This document shows positions 37,263-47,200 of a stretch of 64,000 nucleotides of DNA, one piece after another. Both the position numbers and the translations under genes were made by a program. This DNA is from Plantactinospora soyae (lineage in GTDB: Bacteria; Actinomycetota; Actinomycetes; Mycobacteriales; Micromonosporaceae), in assembly GCF_014874095.1 (NCBI RefSeq), contig NZ_JADBEB010000001.1:4464001-4528000 (forward strand). The letters are read 5' to 3'. The notes under the pieces were generated by a model. It did no database searches. It was not told where the DNA came from and saw only the letters and a program-made list of their open reading frames with translations. Positions within the stretch are counted from its first letter, which is position 1. Every line of letters begins with the position of its first letter.

Positions 37263-37643
37263 TCAGTCGCCCAGGTACAGCACGGCGTCGATCTCGATGT
37301 CGAAGCCCTTGAGCGCGACCGGCAGCGTGGTCCGGGCCGGCAGGTTCTCGGTGCCGAAGAACTCGACGTAGATCTCGTTCATCGCCGGGAAGTCGGCGAA
37401 GTCCCGCAGGTACACGCCGACCCGGACGGCCTTGTCGAGGTTGCCGCCGGCCGCCTCGGCCACCTTGGCCAGGTTGGTGAACGCGGCCCGCGCCTGCGCC
37501 GCGAAGTCGCCCCGGACCCACGTTCCGTCCGGCAGCACCGGGCAGGCCCCGGCCAGGTAGACGTGGTCACCGGCGATCACCGCGTGCGAGTACGGCCCTC
37601 CGGGCGGGGCCGCCTGGTCGGATACGACGATCTTCTTGGACAT
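37263..37643 (-). CDS. ridA: RidA-family enamine/imine deaminase
   Basis: A 126-residue RidA/YjgF protein (GGPYSHAVIAGDHVYLAGAC, then a late LPVALKGFDIEIDAVLYL). Members hydrolyse reactive 2-aminoacrylate released by PLP enzymes such as serine dehydratases. The canonical Arg near residue 105 is replaced: ENLPARTTLPVAL keeps an Arg just before the conserved strand. GGAGGTTGAGTC precedes ATG 37643, 3 bp after the amidohydrolase stop. Pairing with the D-serine-dehydratase-like gene at 40401 fits this clearing role. Confidence 0.9.
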   Translation of the reverse strand: MSKKIVVSDQAAPPGGPYSHAVIAGDHVYLAGACPVLPDGTWVRGDFAAQARAAFTNLAKVAEAAGGNLDKAVRVGVYLRDFADFPAMNEIYVEFFGTENLPARTTLPVALKGFDIEIDAVLYLGD

Positions 37644-37646
37644 GAC

Positions 37647-38933
37647 TCAACCTCCGTGTCGGGGAAACTGTTCGGCGAGCCCGTCCGGGCCCACCAGGGG
37701 CGGGGTCAGCAGGTGGCGTACCGCGCGTTCCCGGTCGGCCAGGGCGTGCCGCTGGGCGTCGGTGAGCGGGATCCACGGCGGTACGGGTTGGGGCAGTCGG
37801 GGTGGCAACGGCCGGCCGGCCCGGTACGTCACCTCGTTCACCAGTCGGGTCGGCGAGTGGCGGCGCTGCCCGTGCACGTCGACGTACTCGAACCGGCCGT
37901 CCTGAACGGCGAAGACCGCGATGTCGGCCGGTGCGCCGACGCCGAGCGTGCCGACGCCACCGGTCAGCCCCAGCGCCCTGGCCGGTCCCACGGTCGTCGC
38001 GGCCACCACCTGCGGCAGGCTCATCCCGACGGCGAGCATCTTGGCCATCGTGGTGGGCAGGTCGAACGCGGGACCGTGCAGCGACCTGGCGTGCAGGTCG
38101 GTGGAGACGGCGTGCGGCGGCATGTCGGCCGCCAACTGCGCCTCGAGTACGTCGAAGGCGAACCCGCCGGAGCCGTGCCCGATGTCGAACAGCACCCCCG
38201 CCTGGTACGCCTCCTTCGCGGCCGGGTCGAATCCGTCCGGTCCGGCGGCGATGCCGCTGGCACAGTGCGTGATGATGTCGCCGGGTCGCAGCAGCGGCAG
38301 CATCTGCGCGATCGTCGGCGGACCGGCGCCGATGTGCACCATCACCGGCAGTTCGCCGGCCTGCGCCGCCTCGACCGCCCGGCGCAGCGGGGTCAGGCCG
38401 TGCGCGCCGACGTTGTGCCGGTCCATCCGTACCTTGATCCCGACGATCGTCTTCCGGTGCTTCCGGACGGTCGCGACGGCCAGCTCGACGTCGCAGTTGG
38501 CCAGCTCCCGGGACTCGCCGACGGGCGCGATCAGTCCCACCGCGGAGATGTTCAGCAGCGCCGGCACCCGCACCCGGTAGCCGGCCGAGGCGGCGGCGAA
38601 GGCCGGGAACGAGTACGCCCCGGCCGAGCCGGCGTCCACCCAGGTGGTCACGCCGGAGCGCCAGGCCACCGGGTCGGGGTCGATGCCCCAGTACGTCGCG
38701 CCCGGGTACACGTGTGAGTGCAGGTCGACCAGGCCCGGGGTGACCAGCCGGCCGGTCACGTCGGTGACCTCGGCGGCGGCGTCGTGGGGCAGGTCCGGCG
38801 CCACCATCGCGATCCGGCCGTCGCGGACCGCGACGTCGTGCCGGCCGGTCCGGCCGCTGCCCGGATCGAGCAGGTCTCCACCGGTGAGCAGCAGGTCCCA
38901 CCGGACCCCCTGGCCGCCGCGTTGCTCAGTCAT
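37647..38933 (-). CDS. COG3964-type amidohydrolase/deacetylase
   Basis: A 428-residue metal-dependent amidohydrolase. GLVDLHSHVYPGATYWGI carries the H-x-H metal motif; VMVHIGAGPP, IITHCASG and STDLHARSL follow as later barrel-strand His/Asp sites. The architecture matches the COG3964 group, whose tested members hydrolyse acylated D-configured acids. It overlaps the regulator gene by 4 bp (ATGA) and precedes ridA. It may deacylate N-acyl-D-amino acids before the dehydratase, which is inference from the cluster. Confidence 0.85.
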   Translation of the reverse strand: MTEQRGGQGVRWDLLLTGGDLLDPGSGRTGRHDVAVRDGRIAMVAPDLPHDAAAEVTDVTGRLVTPGLVDLHSHVYPGATYWGIDPDPVAWRSGVTTWVDAGSAGAYSFPAFAAASAGYRVRVPALLNISAVGLIAPVGESRELANCDVELAVATVRKHRKTIVGIKVRMDRHNVGAHGLTPLRRAVEAAQAGELPVMVHIGAGPPTIAQMLPLLRPGDIITHCASGIAAGPDGFDPAAKEAYQAGVLFDIGHGSGGFAFDVLEAQLAADMPPHAVSTDLHARSLHGPAFDLPTTMAKMLAVGMSLPQVVAATTVGPARALGLTGGVGTLGVGAPADIAVFAVQDGRFEYVDVHGQRRHSPTRLVNEVTYRAGRPLPPRLPQPVPPWIPLTDAQRHALADRERAVRHLLTPPLVGPDGLAEQFPRHGG

Positions 38934-40228
38934 CGGGCCTCGATCGCGGTGCCGATGCGCAGCCGGTAGAGCCGGGCGGGGCGGCCCTTGCGGTGCAGTT
39001 GCGTGCTGCCCTCCACCTCGACCAGTCCGGAGTCGCTCAGCTTGCGGATCAGGCGCCGGCCGCTGGGATCGGTGATGCCGAGCTGGGAGGCGAGGTCGCT
39101 GGGAGAGATGGCCCGGCCCTCCAGGGTCCGCTCGATGGCGGCCAGCCGGGACAGCGTCGCCGCGCTCAGTCCCACCTCGCCGGCCAGTTGTTCCAGTTCG
39201 ACGCCGTGTTCCCGGTAGGTGAAGGCGACCGCCGACCCGGCCGGGCCCATCGGGCCGATGATGACTCCGCTGTCCTCGATCAGGTACGCGCCGGGCGTCT
39301 CCTCCTGCTCGGCCCGGGTCGCCGCGCGTTCGGCCAGGTGCAGGCAGCTCCGGGCGGACGCGCCCACGCCGAAGCCGGCGACGACCCGGATCCCGAGGGT
39401 CTCCTGCGCCTGGCCGAGCGCGGGCAGCGACACCCAGCCGCTGGTCGCCTGCTCGAAGAGTGCCTGGTGGGCGAAGACCACCACTCCGCGCCGGCCCCGG
39501 TTCTCTATCCAGGCGTCGCCGAACTCCGGCGTGTTCAGGAGCAGGTTCATCAGGCCCACCCGGGCCCGGTCCAGGTCGAGCTGTGGGCCGGCCTTGCCGA
39601 CCAGGAAGACACCGGCGGCGAAGCGCAGCGCGCTGGCCTGTTTGGACTGCACCCGCAGGGCCAGCTCGTGCAGTTGGGCGCGCAGCGTGGCGGGTCCGGG
39701 CAGGCCACCGAGCACCCGGGTACTGCCCTGGAGCTGTGCCGCGACCGCGGTACGCAGGCTGATCACGTACTCGGCGCCGGTTCGGGTCAGTGCCGAGTGG
39801 TGGAACGCCACGATCTCGGCCACGCTCTGTTCCGGGTCGTACGGCAGGCAGCTGATCTGCTTCGGGTCCAGTTCCAGGGCCTGGACGACCTCGTCGACCG
39901 TCCGCGCGTCGTACGTGTCGATGCTGACCGGGGTGGGACGCCAGCCGCGTGCCAACGCCTTGAACAGGGCCAGTGACAGGTCCAGCCCGGCCGAGCGGAG
40001 GATGGCGACGAGCAGGTCTGGGGGGAGCAGGTCACGGCACTTGGCGTACGGGACGGGGCCGAGCAGCAGGCCGTCGACGTGCTGCCGGGCGAGCAGACCG
40101 GCGACGAGCCGCCGTACCACGTCCTCGTGCTCGTAGACGACCCACTCCAGGGTCACCCCGGCCAGAGTGCGGGCCGCGTCCTCGAACACGGCGCGGTGGC
40201 TGGCGTGGATGACCAGACCAATCACCAT
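38930..40228 (-). CDS. transcriptional regulator, PrpR-like sensor plus winged helix
   Basis: A 432-residue protein. The first half (VIGLVIHASHRAVFEDAART, then ARQHVDGLLLGPVPYAKC) resembles the ligand-sensing Rossmann-like PrpR N-terminal domain. The C-terminal 110 residues form a winged helix (SDLASQLGITDPSGRRLIRK, then LHRKGRPARLYRL). I do not know a characterised homologue. ATG 40228 has GGAG 5 bp upstream. It heads the regulator - amidohydrolase - ridA unit, divergent from the deaminase gene, and probably controls both sides. Confidence 0.75.
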   Translation of the reverse strand: MVIGLVIHASHRAVFEDAARTLAGVTLEWVVYEHEDVVRRLVAGLLARQHVDGLLLGPVPYAKCRDLLPPDLLVAILRSAGLDLSLALFKALARGWRPTPVSIDTYDARTVDEVVQALELDPKQISCLPYDPEQSVAEIVAFHHSALTRTGAEYVISLRTAVAAQLQGSTRVLGGLPGPATLRAQLHELALRVQSKQASALRFAAGVFLVGKAGPQLDLDRARVGLMNLLLNTPEFGDAWIENRGRRGVVVFAHQALFEQATSGWVSLPALGQAQETLGIRVVAGFGVGASARSCLHLAERAATRAEQEETPGAYLIEDSGVIIGPMGPAGSAVAFTYREHGVELEQLAGEVGLSAATLSRLAAIERTLEGRAISPSDLASQLGITDPSGRRLIRKLSDSGLVEVEGSTQLHRKGRPARLYRLRIGTAIEAR

Positions 40229-40237
40229 CGGCGCTCC

Positions 40238-40251
40238 AGGTTCGAAAGTAG
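40238..40251 (+). promoter_or_regulatory. AGGTTCGAAAGTAG, operator candidate (copy 2)
   Basis: This copy lies 10 bp upstream of the regulator start, in the 172-bp divergent region shared with the deaminase gene. The two differences from copy 1 (37118-37131) are at positions 8 and 11. A second GTTCG follows after one more base pair step, hinting at a direct-repeat site. Confidence 0.45.
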
Positions 40252-40400
40252 TTCGTTTCCCAGTGACGCGGACAGCCTGGGCCTTCAGGGCCGGGTCCGT
40301 CAAGCCTTCTGCGCAGGTCCGGCCGGCGGTTGACGTGAAGTTCGTGATCAGGCAGGCTCGGCAGCCAACAGCGAGCCACATCCGAACATGCGGGAGAGCC

Positions 40401-41645
40401 GTGCTCCGCGATCAGCTCGACGAGCCTGCCCTCGACTGGCGGGCCAAGGGATTCTGGCAGCCCGGTCCGCCGGTGTCGTCCGCCGACTTCGCCGCCGCCG
40501 GCCACCGCCTGTTCGGCGGCGCCGTGAGCTGGCCGGTGCTGGTGGCCCGGTCCACCGCCATCGCGCACAACATCGACACGATGGCCGCGTTCTGCGCCCG
40601 GCACGGCTTCTCGTTCGCCCCGCACGGCAAGACCACCATGGCGCCGGCGCTGTTCGCCGCGCAGCTCGCCGCCGGTGCCTGGGCGGTCACCGTGGCCACC
40701 GCCAACCAACTGCTCGCCTGCCGTGCCTTCGGCGTACCCCGGGTGCTGCTGGCCAACCAGCTCCTCGATCCGGTGCCACTGCGCTGGCTGGCCGGCGAAC
40801 TCGACCACGGGTTCGAGGCACTGTTCTACGTGGACTCGGTCGCTGGGGTCGAGGCGATCGGCGCCGCCCTCGCCGACCAGCCGGGCACCGCGCCGGTACG
40901 CGTACTCGCCGAACTCGGGCATCCGGGTGGCCGGACCGGCTGCCGTACGGTCGACCAGCTGGTCGAGGTCGCCGAGGCGGTCGCCGGCACCGCCCGGGTA
41001 CGCCTGGACGGCGTCAGCGGATACGAGGGTGGCCTGCCCGACGCTCCCGCGGTCACGGCGTACCTGGGGCGGATCCGGGAGGCGACGATCCGGCTGGCCG
41101 ACCGGGGGCTGCTGGCGCCGGAGGTGATCGTGAGTGCCGGCGGGAGCGCCTGGTTCGACATCATGGCCGACCAGCTCGGCGGCGCCTGGCTACCCGGTCA
41201 CGACCTGCGGGTGGTGCTGCGCAGCGGCGCGTACGTCACCCACGACCACGGCTTCTACGCCGAGCACACGCCGTTCCGCCGGGTACCCGACGAGGGGGCG
41301 CTGCACCAGGCGCTGGAGATCTGGGCGCAGGTGACGTCCACTCCGGAACCGGGACTGGCGATCGTCGGAATGGGCAAGCGGGACGCCCCGTACGACGAGG
41401 GCCTGCCGGTCCCGCTGCGGATCCGGCGTACCTTCGGCGTGGTCGACGCCGCCGAGGGGCTGAGCGTGACCCGGCTCAACGACCAGCACGCGTACCTCCG
41501 GGTGCCGCCGGAGGTCGTGGTCCGCCCCGGTGACCTGGTCTGCTTCGGCATCTCCCATCCGTGCACCGCCTTCGACAAGTGGCGGACCATCCCGGTTGTC
41601 GACGACGACGACACGATCGTGGACGTCCTGCACACCTACTTCTGA
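40401..41645 (+). CDS. PLP-dependent D-amino-acid deaminase (D-serine dehydratase-like)
   Basis: A 414-residue enzyme of the alanine-racemase-fold D-serine dehydratase/D-threonine aldolase family. Lys77 in FAPHGKTTMAP would bind PLP. His386 and Cys388 in SHPCTAFDKW match the zinc site of eukaryotic-type D-serine dehydratases. GTG 40401 follows GGGAGAG; the longer frame upstream has no support. It would convert D-serine or a related D-amino acid to the 2-oxo acid plus ammonia through an enamine that RidA can clear. Its last 10 bp overlap the opposing hydrolase gene. Confidence 0.9.
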   Translation: MLRDQLDEPALDWRAKGFWQPGPPVSSADFAAAGHRLFGGAVSWPVLVARSTAIAHNIDTMAAFCARHGFSFAPHGKTTMAPALFAAQLAAGAWAVTVATANQLLACRAFGVPRVLLANQLLDPVPLRWLAGELDHGFEALFYVDSVAGVEAIGAALADQPGTAPVRVLAELGHPGGRTGCRTVDQLVEVAEAVAGTARVRLDGVSGYEGGLPDAPAVTAYLGRIREATIRLADRGLLAPEVIVSAGGSAWFDIMADQLGGAWLPGHDLRVVLRSGAYVTHDHGFYAEHTPFRRVPDEGALHQALEIWAQVTSTPEPGLAIVGMGKRDAPYDEGLPVPLRIRRTFGVVDAAEGLSVTRLNDQHAYLRVPPEVVVRPGDLVCFGISHPCTAFDKWRTIPVVDDDDTIVDVLHTYF

Positions 41646-42523
41646 GCGTCCGCCGGGTCGCGGTCGGCCCGGAGGAAGTCGAGGAGGGCTCCGGCCAGCT
41701 GTACCGGTGCCTCCTCGGCCATGTGGTGGCCGGAGTCGATCTCGACGGTCTGCACCTCGTCGGCCCAGTTCCGCCAGATGGCGGCCGGATCGCCGTACAG
41801 CTCGACCATGTCGTCCCGGGTCGACCAGCCGAACAGGACGGGGCAGCCGATCCGGCGGCCGGCGGCCCGGTCGGCGTCGTCGGCGGCGCGGTCCACGCCC
41901 AGTCCGGCCCGGTAGTCCTCGCACATCGCGTGCACCGTCGCCGGATCGTGGATGGCCGCCCGGTAGTCCTGGTACGCCTCCGCGCCCATCTGCTCGGCGC
42001 TGCCCCGGTACCAGGCGTCCGGGTCGGCGTTGATCACCCGCTCGGCCGGCTTGGCGGTCTGGCCGAGGAAGAACCAGTGCCACCAGGAGCTGGCGAACTT
42101 CGCATCGGCCCGGGCCAGCGCCTCGCCGATGGGTACCCCGTCGAGCACGGCGAGCCGGGTCACCGCAGCCGGATGGTCCAGTGCCAGCCGCTGGGCGACG
42201 TACGAGCCCCGGTCGTGCCCGACCACGGCGAACCGCTCGTGCCCGAGGGCACGCATCAGGGCGACGCCGTCCCGGGCCATCGCCCGCTTGGAGTACGTCG
42301 AGTGGTCGTCGACGGTCGGCGGCTTCGTCGACTGCCCGTACCCGCGCAGGTCGGGGCAGACCACCACATGCCCGTGGGCGAGCAGCGGCGCGACCCGGTG
42401 CCAGGTGACGTGGGTACGCGGATGGCCGTGCAGCAGCAGCACCGGGGGACCGTCGCCACCGTGCCGTACCCGCAGCTCCACGTCGCCGACATCGATCCGG
42501 TCCAGGGTGAATCCGTCGAACAT
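41636..42523 (-). CDS. alpha/beta hydrolase, haloacetate dehalogenase-like
   Basis: A 295-residue alpha/beta-hydrolase close in layout to fluoroacetate dehalogenases: HGHPRTHVTWHRVAP (oxyanion loop), GHDRGSYVAQRLALDHP with the nucleophile Asp, WWHWFFLGQ (halide-binding His-Trp), EDYRAGLGVD (Tyr) and SGHHMAEEAP with the catalytic His. The second Arg that grips the substrate carboxylate in the dehalogenase motif D-R-G-x-R is Tyr here, so the substrate may differ. It could instead be an epoxide hydrolase-type enzyme. It converges with and overlaps the deaminase gene. Confidence 0.82.
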   Translation of the reverse strand: MFDGFTLDRIDVGDVELRVRHGGDGPPVLLLHGHPRTHVTWHRVAPLLAHGHVVVCPDLRGYGQSTKPPTVDDHSTYSKRAMARDGVALMRALGHERFAVVGHDRGSYVAQRLALDHPAAVTRLAVLDGVPIGEALARADAKFASSWWHWFFLGQTAKPAERVINADPDAWYRGSAEQMGAEAYQDYRAAIHDPATVHAMCEDYRAGLGVDRAADDADRAAGRRIGCPVLFGWSTRDDMVELYGDPAAIWRNWADEVQTVEIDSGHHMAEEAPVQLAGALLDFLRADRDPADAQK

Positions 42524-43008
42524 GATCCGTTGCCTTCCCCGTGGCCGGCCGGGGCGAAACCTCGGCGGGCGCGGCGGGCCGTGGCCGCCGACGATCCAAA
42601 CTGTCCGAAACGCGGTCTACTTTCCGTGGATTGCAGCCAACTTTTGCATGTGCAGACCAAAGTTGCTGAGCTTCTCTCTTCTTTTCTCGCGACGCAGCCT
42701 CTAGCGTGTGTCTATCCGTAACAGAGACGAACGCTGATCGTCATATTCCGTTGGGCCCCCGCCCGGCGGAGCTTACGAAGGTGTCCCGGCCGCCACAGCC
42801 GGAACGCCCCTCCCCGCGCGCCGCGGGTGGCACGCCGGCGCGCCCGTCAGGTTGTTTCGCGCCCTCGCAGGACCGATCGGCAACGCGACAGCGGCGTTGG
42901 CCGGTTCGCCGCGCGCACCGAGGGCATGGCGTGAATCGATCCACACACCGGGCGGCCCCACACCGCCCGGACTCGGGGCGGCTCCGGCCGCCCGGAAAGG
43001 CGTGGGAC
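42524..43008. other. intergenic region between divergent hydrolase and TIM-barrel genes
   Basis: About 485 bp. The part from 42590 to 42740 is A/T-richer and includes an inverted repeat at 42634-42668. The part nearer the TIM-barrel gene is GC-rich with open but unconvincing frames in continuity with it. I see no separate gene. Confidence 0.55.
42634..42668. promoter_or_regulatory. inverted repeat with TGCATGTGCA core
   Basis: CAGC-c-AACTTT pairs with AAAGTTGCTG across a 14-nt centre containing TGCATGTGCA. The core is one base from the centre (TGCACGTGCA) of the long palindrome at 56946-56977. It may be an operator for the divergent genes; the protein is unknown. Confidence 0.35.
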
Positions 43009-44112
43009 ATGACCAGAACAGACCAGCCGATGGACCCAGCGGCCCGGCGACACCTCACCCGGCGGAGCATCCTCGCCGCCACGGCGGGCGCGGCGGCAGC
43101 GCTCAGCGCGGTCGGCGCCAACGTGGTGCGGACCGAGAAGCCGGCGATCGCGCACGGCCAGCTCAGGGCCGAGCCGCTGATCCCGTCCCGGAACCGCGGA
43201 ATCATTCTCTACAGTGTCCGGGACCGCATCTCGGCCGCCCCGGACGACAGCGGCGTCCCGTACGGCTTCGAGCGGGTGCTCGCCCGGGTCGCCGAACTCG
43301 GCTACAAGGAGGTCGAGTTCGCCGGCTACACCCAGAACACCGCGATCCTGGGCCGGCAGATCACCCCGGCGGAGATCCGGAAGATCCTCGACGACAACGG
43401 GCTGGTGGCCAACGGGACGCACGCCTCGATCAACCCGGCCACGTTCGAGGAGCAGATGGACATCGCCGAGACGCTCGGAATGGAGCACATCGGCACCGGC
43501 AGCGACCCGACGAACTCGTCGTACACCTCGGACTGGGACGCGGCCGCGGACGTCTGGAACGAGCTCGGCCGGCAGGCCCGGCGGCGTGGGCTGCGGCTCT
43601 ACACGCACAACCACGACGCGGCGTACTCCTTCCTGCTCGACGCGGGACCGCTGGACGCGGGCGGGAAGCCGACCCGCTCCTCGGGCACCCGCCGGCTGGA
43701 GTACTTCTTCCGGAAGACCGACCCGAGGTACGTCTTCTTCGAGCTGGACATCTACTGGGCCTACGTCGCCCGGTTCAAGCACCAGAAGTACGTCGACCGG
43801 TACGGCCGCGAGAAGACCGACCTGTTCGACCCGGTCCTCAACGTGGTGGCGCAGAGCAAGCGCTTCCCGCTGTTCCACGCCAAGGACGGCAACCGGAACA
43901 GCGCGCTGGCCAACGGATACGAGATGACGCCGCTGGGCGAGGGTGACATCAACTTCCAGCAGTTCTTCCAGACCATCGGGGACGAGGACTACCGGCACGC
44001 CAACTGGGAGCAGGACAGCGCACCCGGCGGTGCCGCCAACCCCGGCCAGTCGCTGGACTTCGCCGCGCTCAGCTACACCAACATGTCGGAGCTGACCATC
44101 TACCGTCGCTGA
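43009..44112 (+). CDS. Tat-exported sugar phosphate isomerase/epimerase-like TIM-barrel protein
   Basis: A 367-residue protein. HLTRRSILAATAGAAAALSA is a twin-arginine signal. The mature part is an AP-endonuclease-2/xylose-isomerase-like barrel: LAELGYKEVEFAGYTQ-like strand 2, NGLVANGTHASINPATFEEQ, MEHIGTGSDP, YTHNHDAAY and FHAKDGNRNS supply metal ligands (Glu, His, Asp). Such exported proteins often act on 3-keto or otherwise modified sugars. It lies 160 bp upstream of the ThuA/PQQ-dehydrogenase-type gene in the same direction. ATG 43009 is used because it starts the Tat signal. Confidence 0.88.
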   Translation: MTRTDQPMDPAARRHLTRRSILAATAGAAAALSAVGANVVRTEKPAIAHGQLRAEPLIPSRNRGIILYSVRDRISAAPDDSGVPYGFERVLARVAELGYKEVEFAGYTQNTAILGRQITPAEIRKILDDNGLVANGTHASINPATFEEQMDIAETLGMEHIGTGSDPTNSSYTSDWDAAADVWNELGRQARRRGLRLYTHNHDAAYSFLLDAGPLDAGGKPTRSSGTRRLEYFFRKTDPRYVFFELDIYWAYVARFKHQKYVDRYGREKTDLFDPVLNVVAQSKRFPLFHAKDGNRNSALANGYEMTPLGEGDINFQQFFQTIGDEDYRHANWEQDSAPGGAANPGQSLDFAALSYTNMSELTIYRR

Positions 44113-44118
44113 CCGTCC

Positions 44119-44148
44119 GGGCGGGGCGCGACGGCGTCCGCCCCGCCC
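44119..44148. terminator. hairpin after the TIM-barrel gene
   Basis: GGGCGGGGCG and CGCCCCGCCC form a 10-bp stem around CGACGGCGTC, which can pair internally. It starts 7 bp after the stop at 44112, without a T-tract. Confidence 0.55.
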
Positions 44149-44273
44149 GTTCCGACAGCCACCTCCCGCGAACCACCGACCGCACCCCCCCCGGGCTCCC
44201 CGGCGGACGTGGCACCGCGCCGGGGCACGAGCGTGTTCCTGCCCGCACGACCGTGTACCAAGACGGAGGAAAC

Positions 44274-47200
44274 ATGCAAGCGATCCTGCGCCGCTGGCTG
44301 ACCGTTCTGGCGGCAACCGCGACGATCATTCCCCTGACCACCGCCGCACCGGCCGCCGCCGTACCCGATCCCGGCCCGGCGGCCGGCTCGGGCGAGACCC
44401 TCGTCGCCCGCGAGAACGGCCCGGCCGCGCTCCGGTCCCAGGCCCGGGCGCCCCGCGACTACGGCGTGCTGGTCTTCACCAAGACCGCCGGCGCGCGCCG
44501 GGCGTCCATCGCCGACGGCGTACGGGCGATCCGCGACCTCGGCCGGGAGAACGACTTCACCGTCACCGTCACCCAGGACTCCGGTGCGTTCACCGAACAG
44601 AACCTGGCCCGCTACCGTACGGTGATCTTCCTCAACACCACCGGGGACATCCTCAACGCCACCCAGGAGACCGCCTTCGAGCGGTACGTCAAGGCCGGCG
44701 GCGGGTACGCCGGGGTGCACGCGGCGGCCGAGACCGAGCCGGACTGGCCGTTCTACCAGAGCCTGCTCGGCGCGAAGGCGACCGGCGCGTCCGGTGTGGA
44801 GCCGGGCAACATCGACGTCGCCGACCGGGCGCACCCGTCGACCGAGACCGTGCCGCGCACGCTGACCCTGACCGAGGAGTGGTACAACTTCTCCGCCAAC
44901 GTCCGGGGCACCGCGCACGTGCTGGCCACCGCCGACGAGCGGAGCTTCGCCGGTGGCGGCATGGGCTTCGACCACCCGATCGCCTGGTGCAAGGACTACC
45001 AGGGCGGACGGTCGTGGTACACCGGGCTCGGCCACTCGATCGAGACGTACCGGTCGAACGCCTTCACCAAGCACCTGCTCGGCGGCATCCAGTGGGCCGC
45101 CGGAGTGGTCGAGGGCGACTGCGGCGCGACCGTGACCGGCAACTACGAGAAGGTCACCCTCAACGACGAGCCGGGCGAGCCGATGTCGCTGGCGGTGCTG
45201 CCGGACGGCCGGGTGCTGCACAACACCCGGGGCGGCCAGATCCGGCTCTACGACCCCGCCTCCGGGGCCAGCCCGGTGATCGCGACGATCCCGGTCTACA
45301 GCCACGACGAGGACGGTCTGCAGACCGTTGCGATCGACCCCGACTTCGCCACCAACAACTGGGTCTACCTCTTCTACTCGCCGCCGCTTTCCACCCCGGT
45401 CGACAATCCGGCGACGCCCGGCGTCAACGAGGGCGACGCGCCGGCCACCAGCACCGATCCGACGGTCTGGGACAAGTTCAAGGGCTACAACCAGCTCTCC
45501 CGGGTCAAGATGGTGCAGGGCGCGACGCCGCACCTGGACATGAGCACCGAGCAGCAGATCCTGCGGGTGGACGTGGACCGGGGCATCTGCTGCCACGTCG
45601 CCGGCAAGGTGAAGTTCGACGCCAAGGGACTGCTCTACCTGATCACCGGTGACGACACCAACGCGGGCGGCTCGGACGGCTTCGTACCGATCAACGAGTC
45701 GCCGACCCAGGGTCCGGGGTACGACGCCCAGCGCTCCGCCGGCAACACCAACGACCTGCGCGGCAAGCTGCTGCGGATCAAGGTGAAGCCGAACGGGACG
45801 TACACCAGCCCGGCCGGGAACCTCTTCCCCGAGGCGCAGGACCACGCGGGCAAGACCCGTCCGGAGATCTTCCTGATGGGGCTGCGCAACCCGTTCCGGT
45901 ACGACGTCGACGCCTCCGGCCGGGTGTACGTCGGGGACTACTCGCCGGACAGCCGTACGTCGAGCCCGACCCGTGGACCGGAGGGCACCGGGCGCTGGTT
46001 CTCGACCAACAAGGCCGGCAACTACGGCTGGCCGTACTGCTACTCGCCGGCGTTGCCGTACGTCGACTACGACTTCGCCACCCGGACCTCCGGAGCGCCG
46101 TTCAACTGCGGTGCCCCGGTCAACGACTCGCCCCGGAACACGGGTCTGACGGTGCTGCCGGCCGTACAGCAGCCGCAGTTCTGGTACACCTACGAGGCCC
46201 GTACCCCGTGCCCCGGCGCCTACCTGGAGACGCCGCCGACCAGTTGCGACTTCAAGTGGCCGGTGGTCGGCACCGGTGGGGTGGGACCGCACGGCGGCCC
46301 GATCTACTCGTACGACCCGGCGTCGACCTCGGAGACGAAGTTCCCCGAGTACTACCACGACGCCGTGGTGTTCGGTGAGTTCACCCGGGACAAGATCTTC
46401 ATGATGCGGACCGACGGCAAGGGCAACCTGGCCGGGGTCGAGCAACTGCTGCCCGGGTTCGTCTTCGACAACCCGATGGAGATGGAGTTCGGCCCGGACG
46501 GCAGCCTCTACCTGCTGGAGTACGGCGACGGCTTCTTCACCGCCAACCCGGACGCCCAGCTCTCGGTGATCCGGTACGTGAAGGGCAAGCGGTCGCCGGT
46601 CGCGGTGCTCAACGCCAGCCCGACCTCCGGGCAGGCGCCGCTGACGGTGAACTTCTCGGCCGCCGGCTCGCACGACCCGGACCCGGGCGAGTCCATCTCG
46701 TACGCCTGGGACTTCACCAGCGACGGTACGGTCGACTCGGCCGACCCGAGCACGTCGTACACGTACACCGCGAACGGGACGTACACCGCCCGGTTGACGG
46801 TGACCGACTCCAGCGGCAGGACGGGAGTGCTGACCCGGGTCATCACGGTCGGCAACACCGCGCCGACGGTGACGGTGACCAGCCCGGTCGCGGGTTCCTT
46901 CTTCAACTGGGGTGACCAGATCCCGTACACGGTGACGGTCACCGACCCGGAGGACGGCACCATCGACTGCTCGCGGGTGACGGTCAGCTTCGTACTCGGG
47001 CACGACACCCACGGCCACGAGCACGGCTCGACCACCGGCTGCACCGGAACGTTGCAGTCCCCGGCCGACGGTGCCGACCATGCCGGCGGCTACCTGTACG
47101 GCGGGATCAGCGCCTCGTACACCGATCTCGGCGGTGGCGGCCAGCCGGCGCTGACCACGGTGAACCAGGTCGTCGTCCAGACGCCCCGGCAGCAGGCCGA

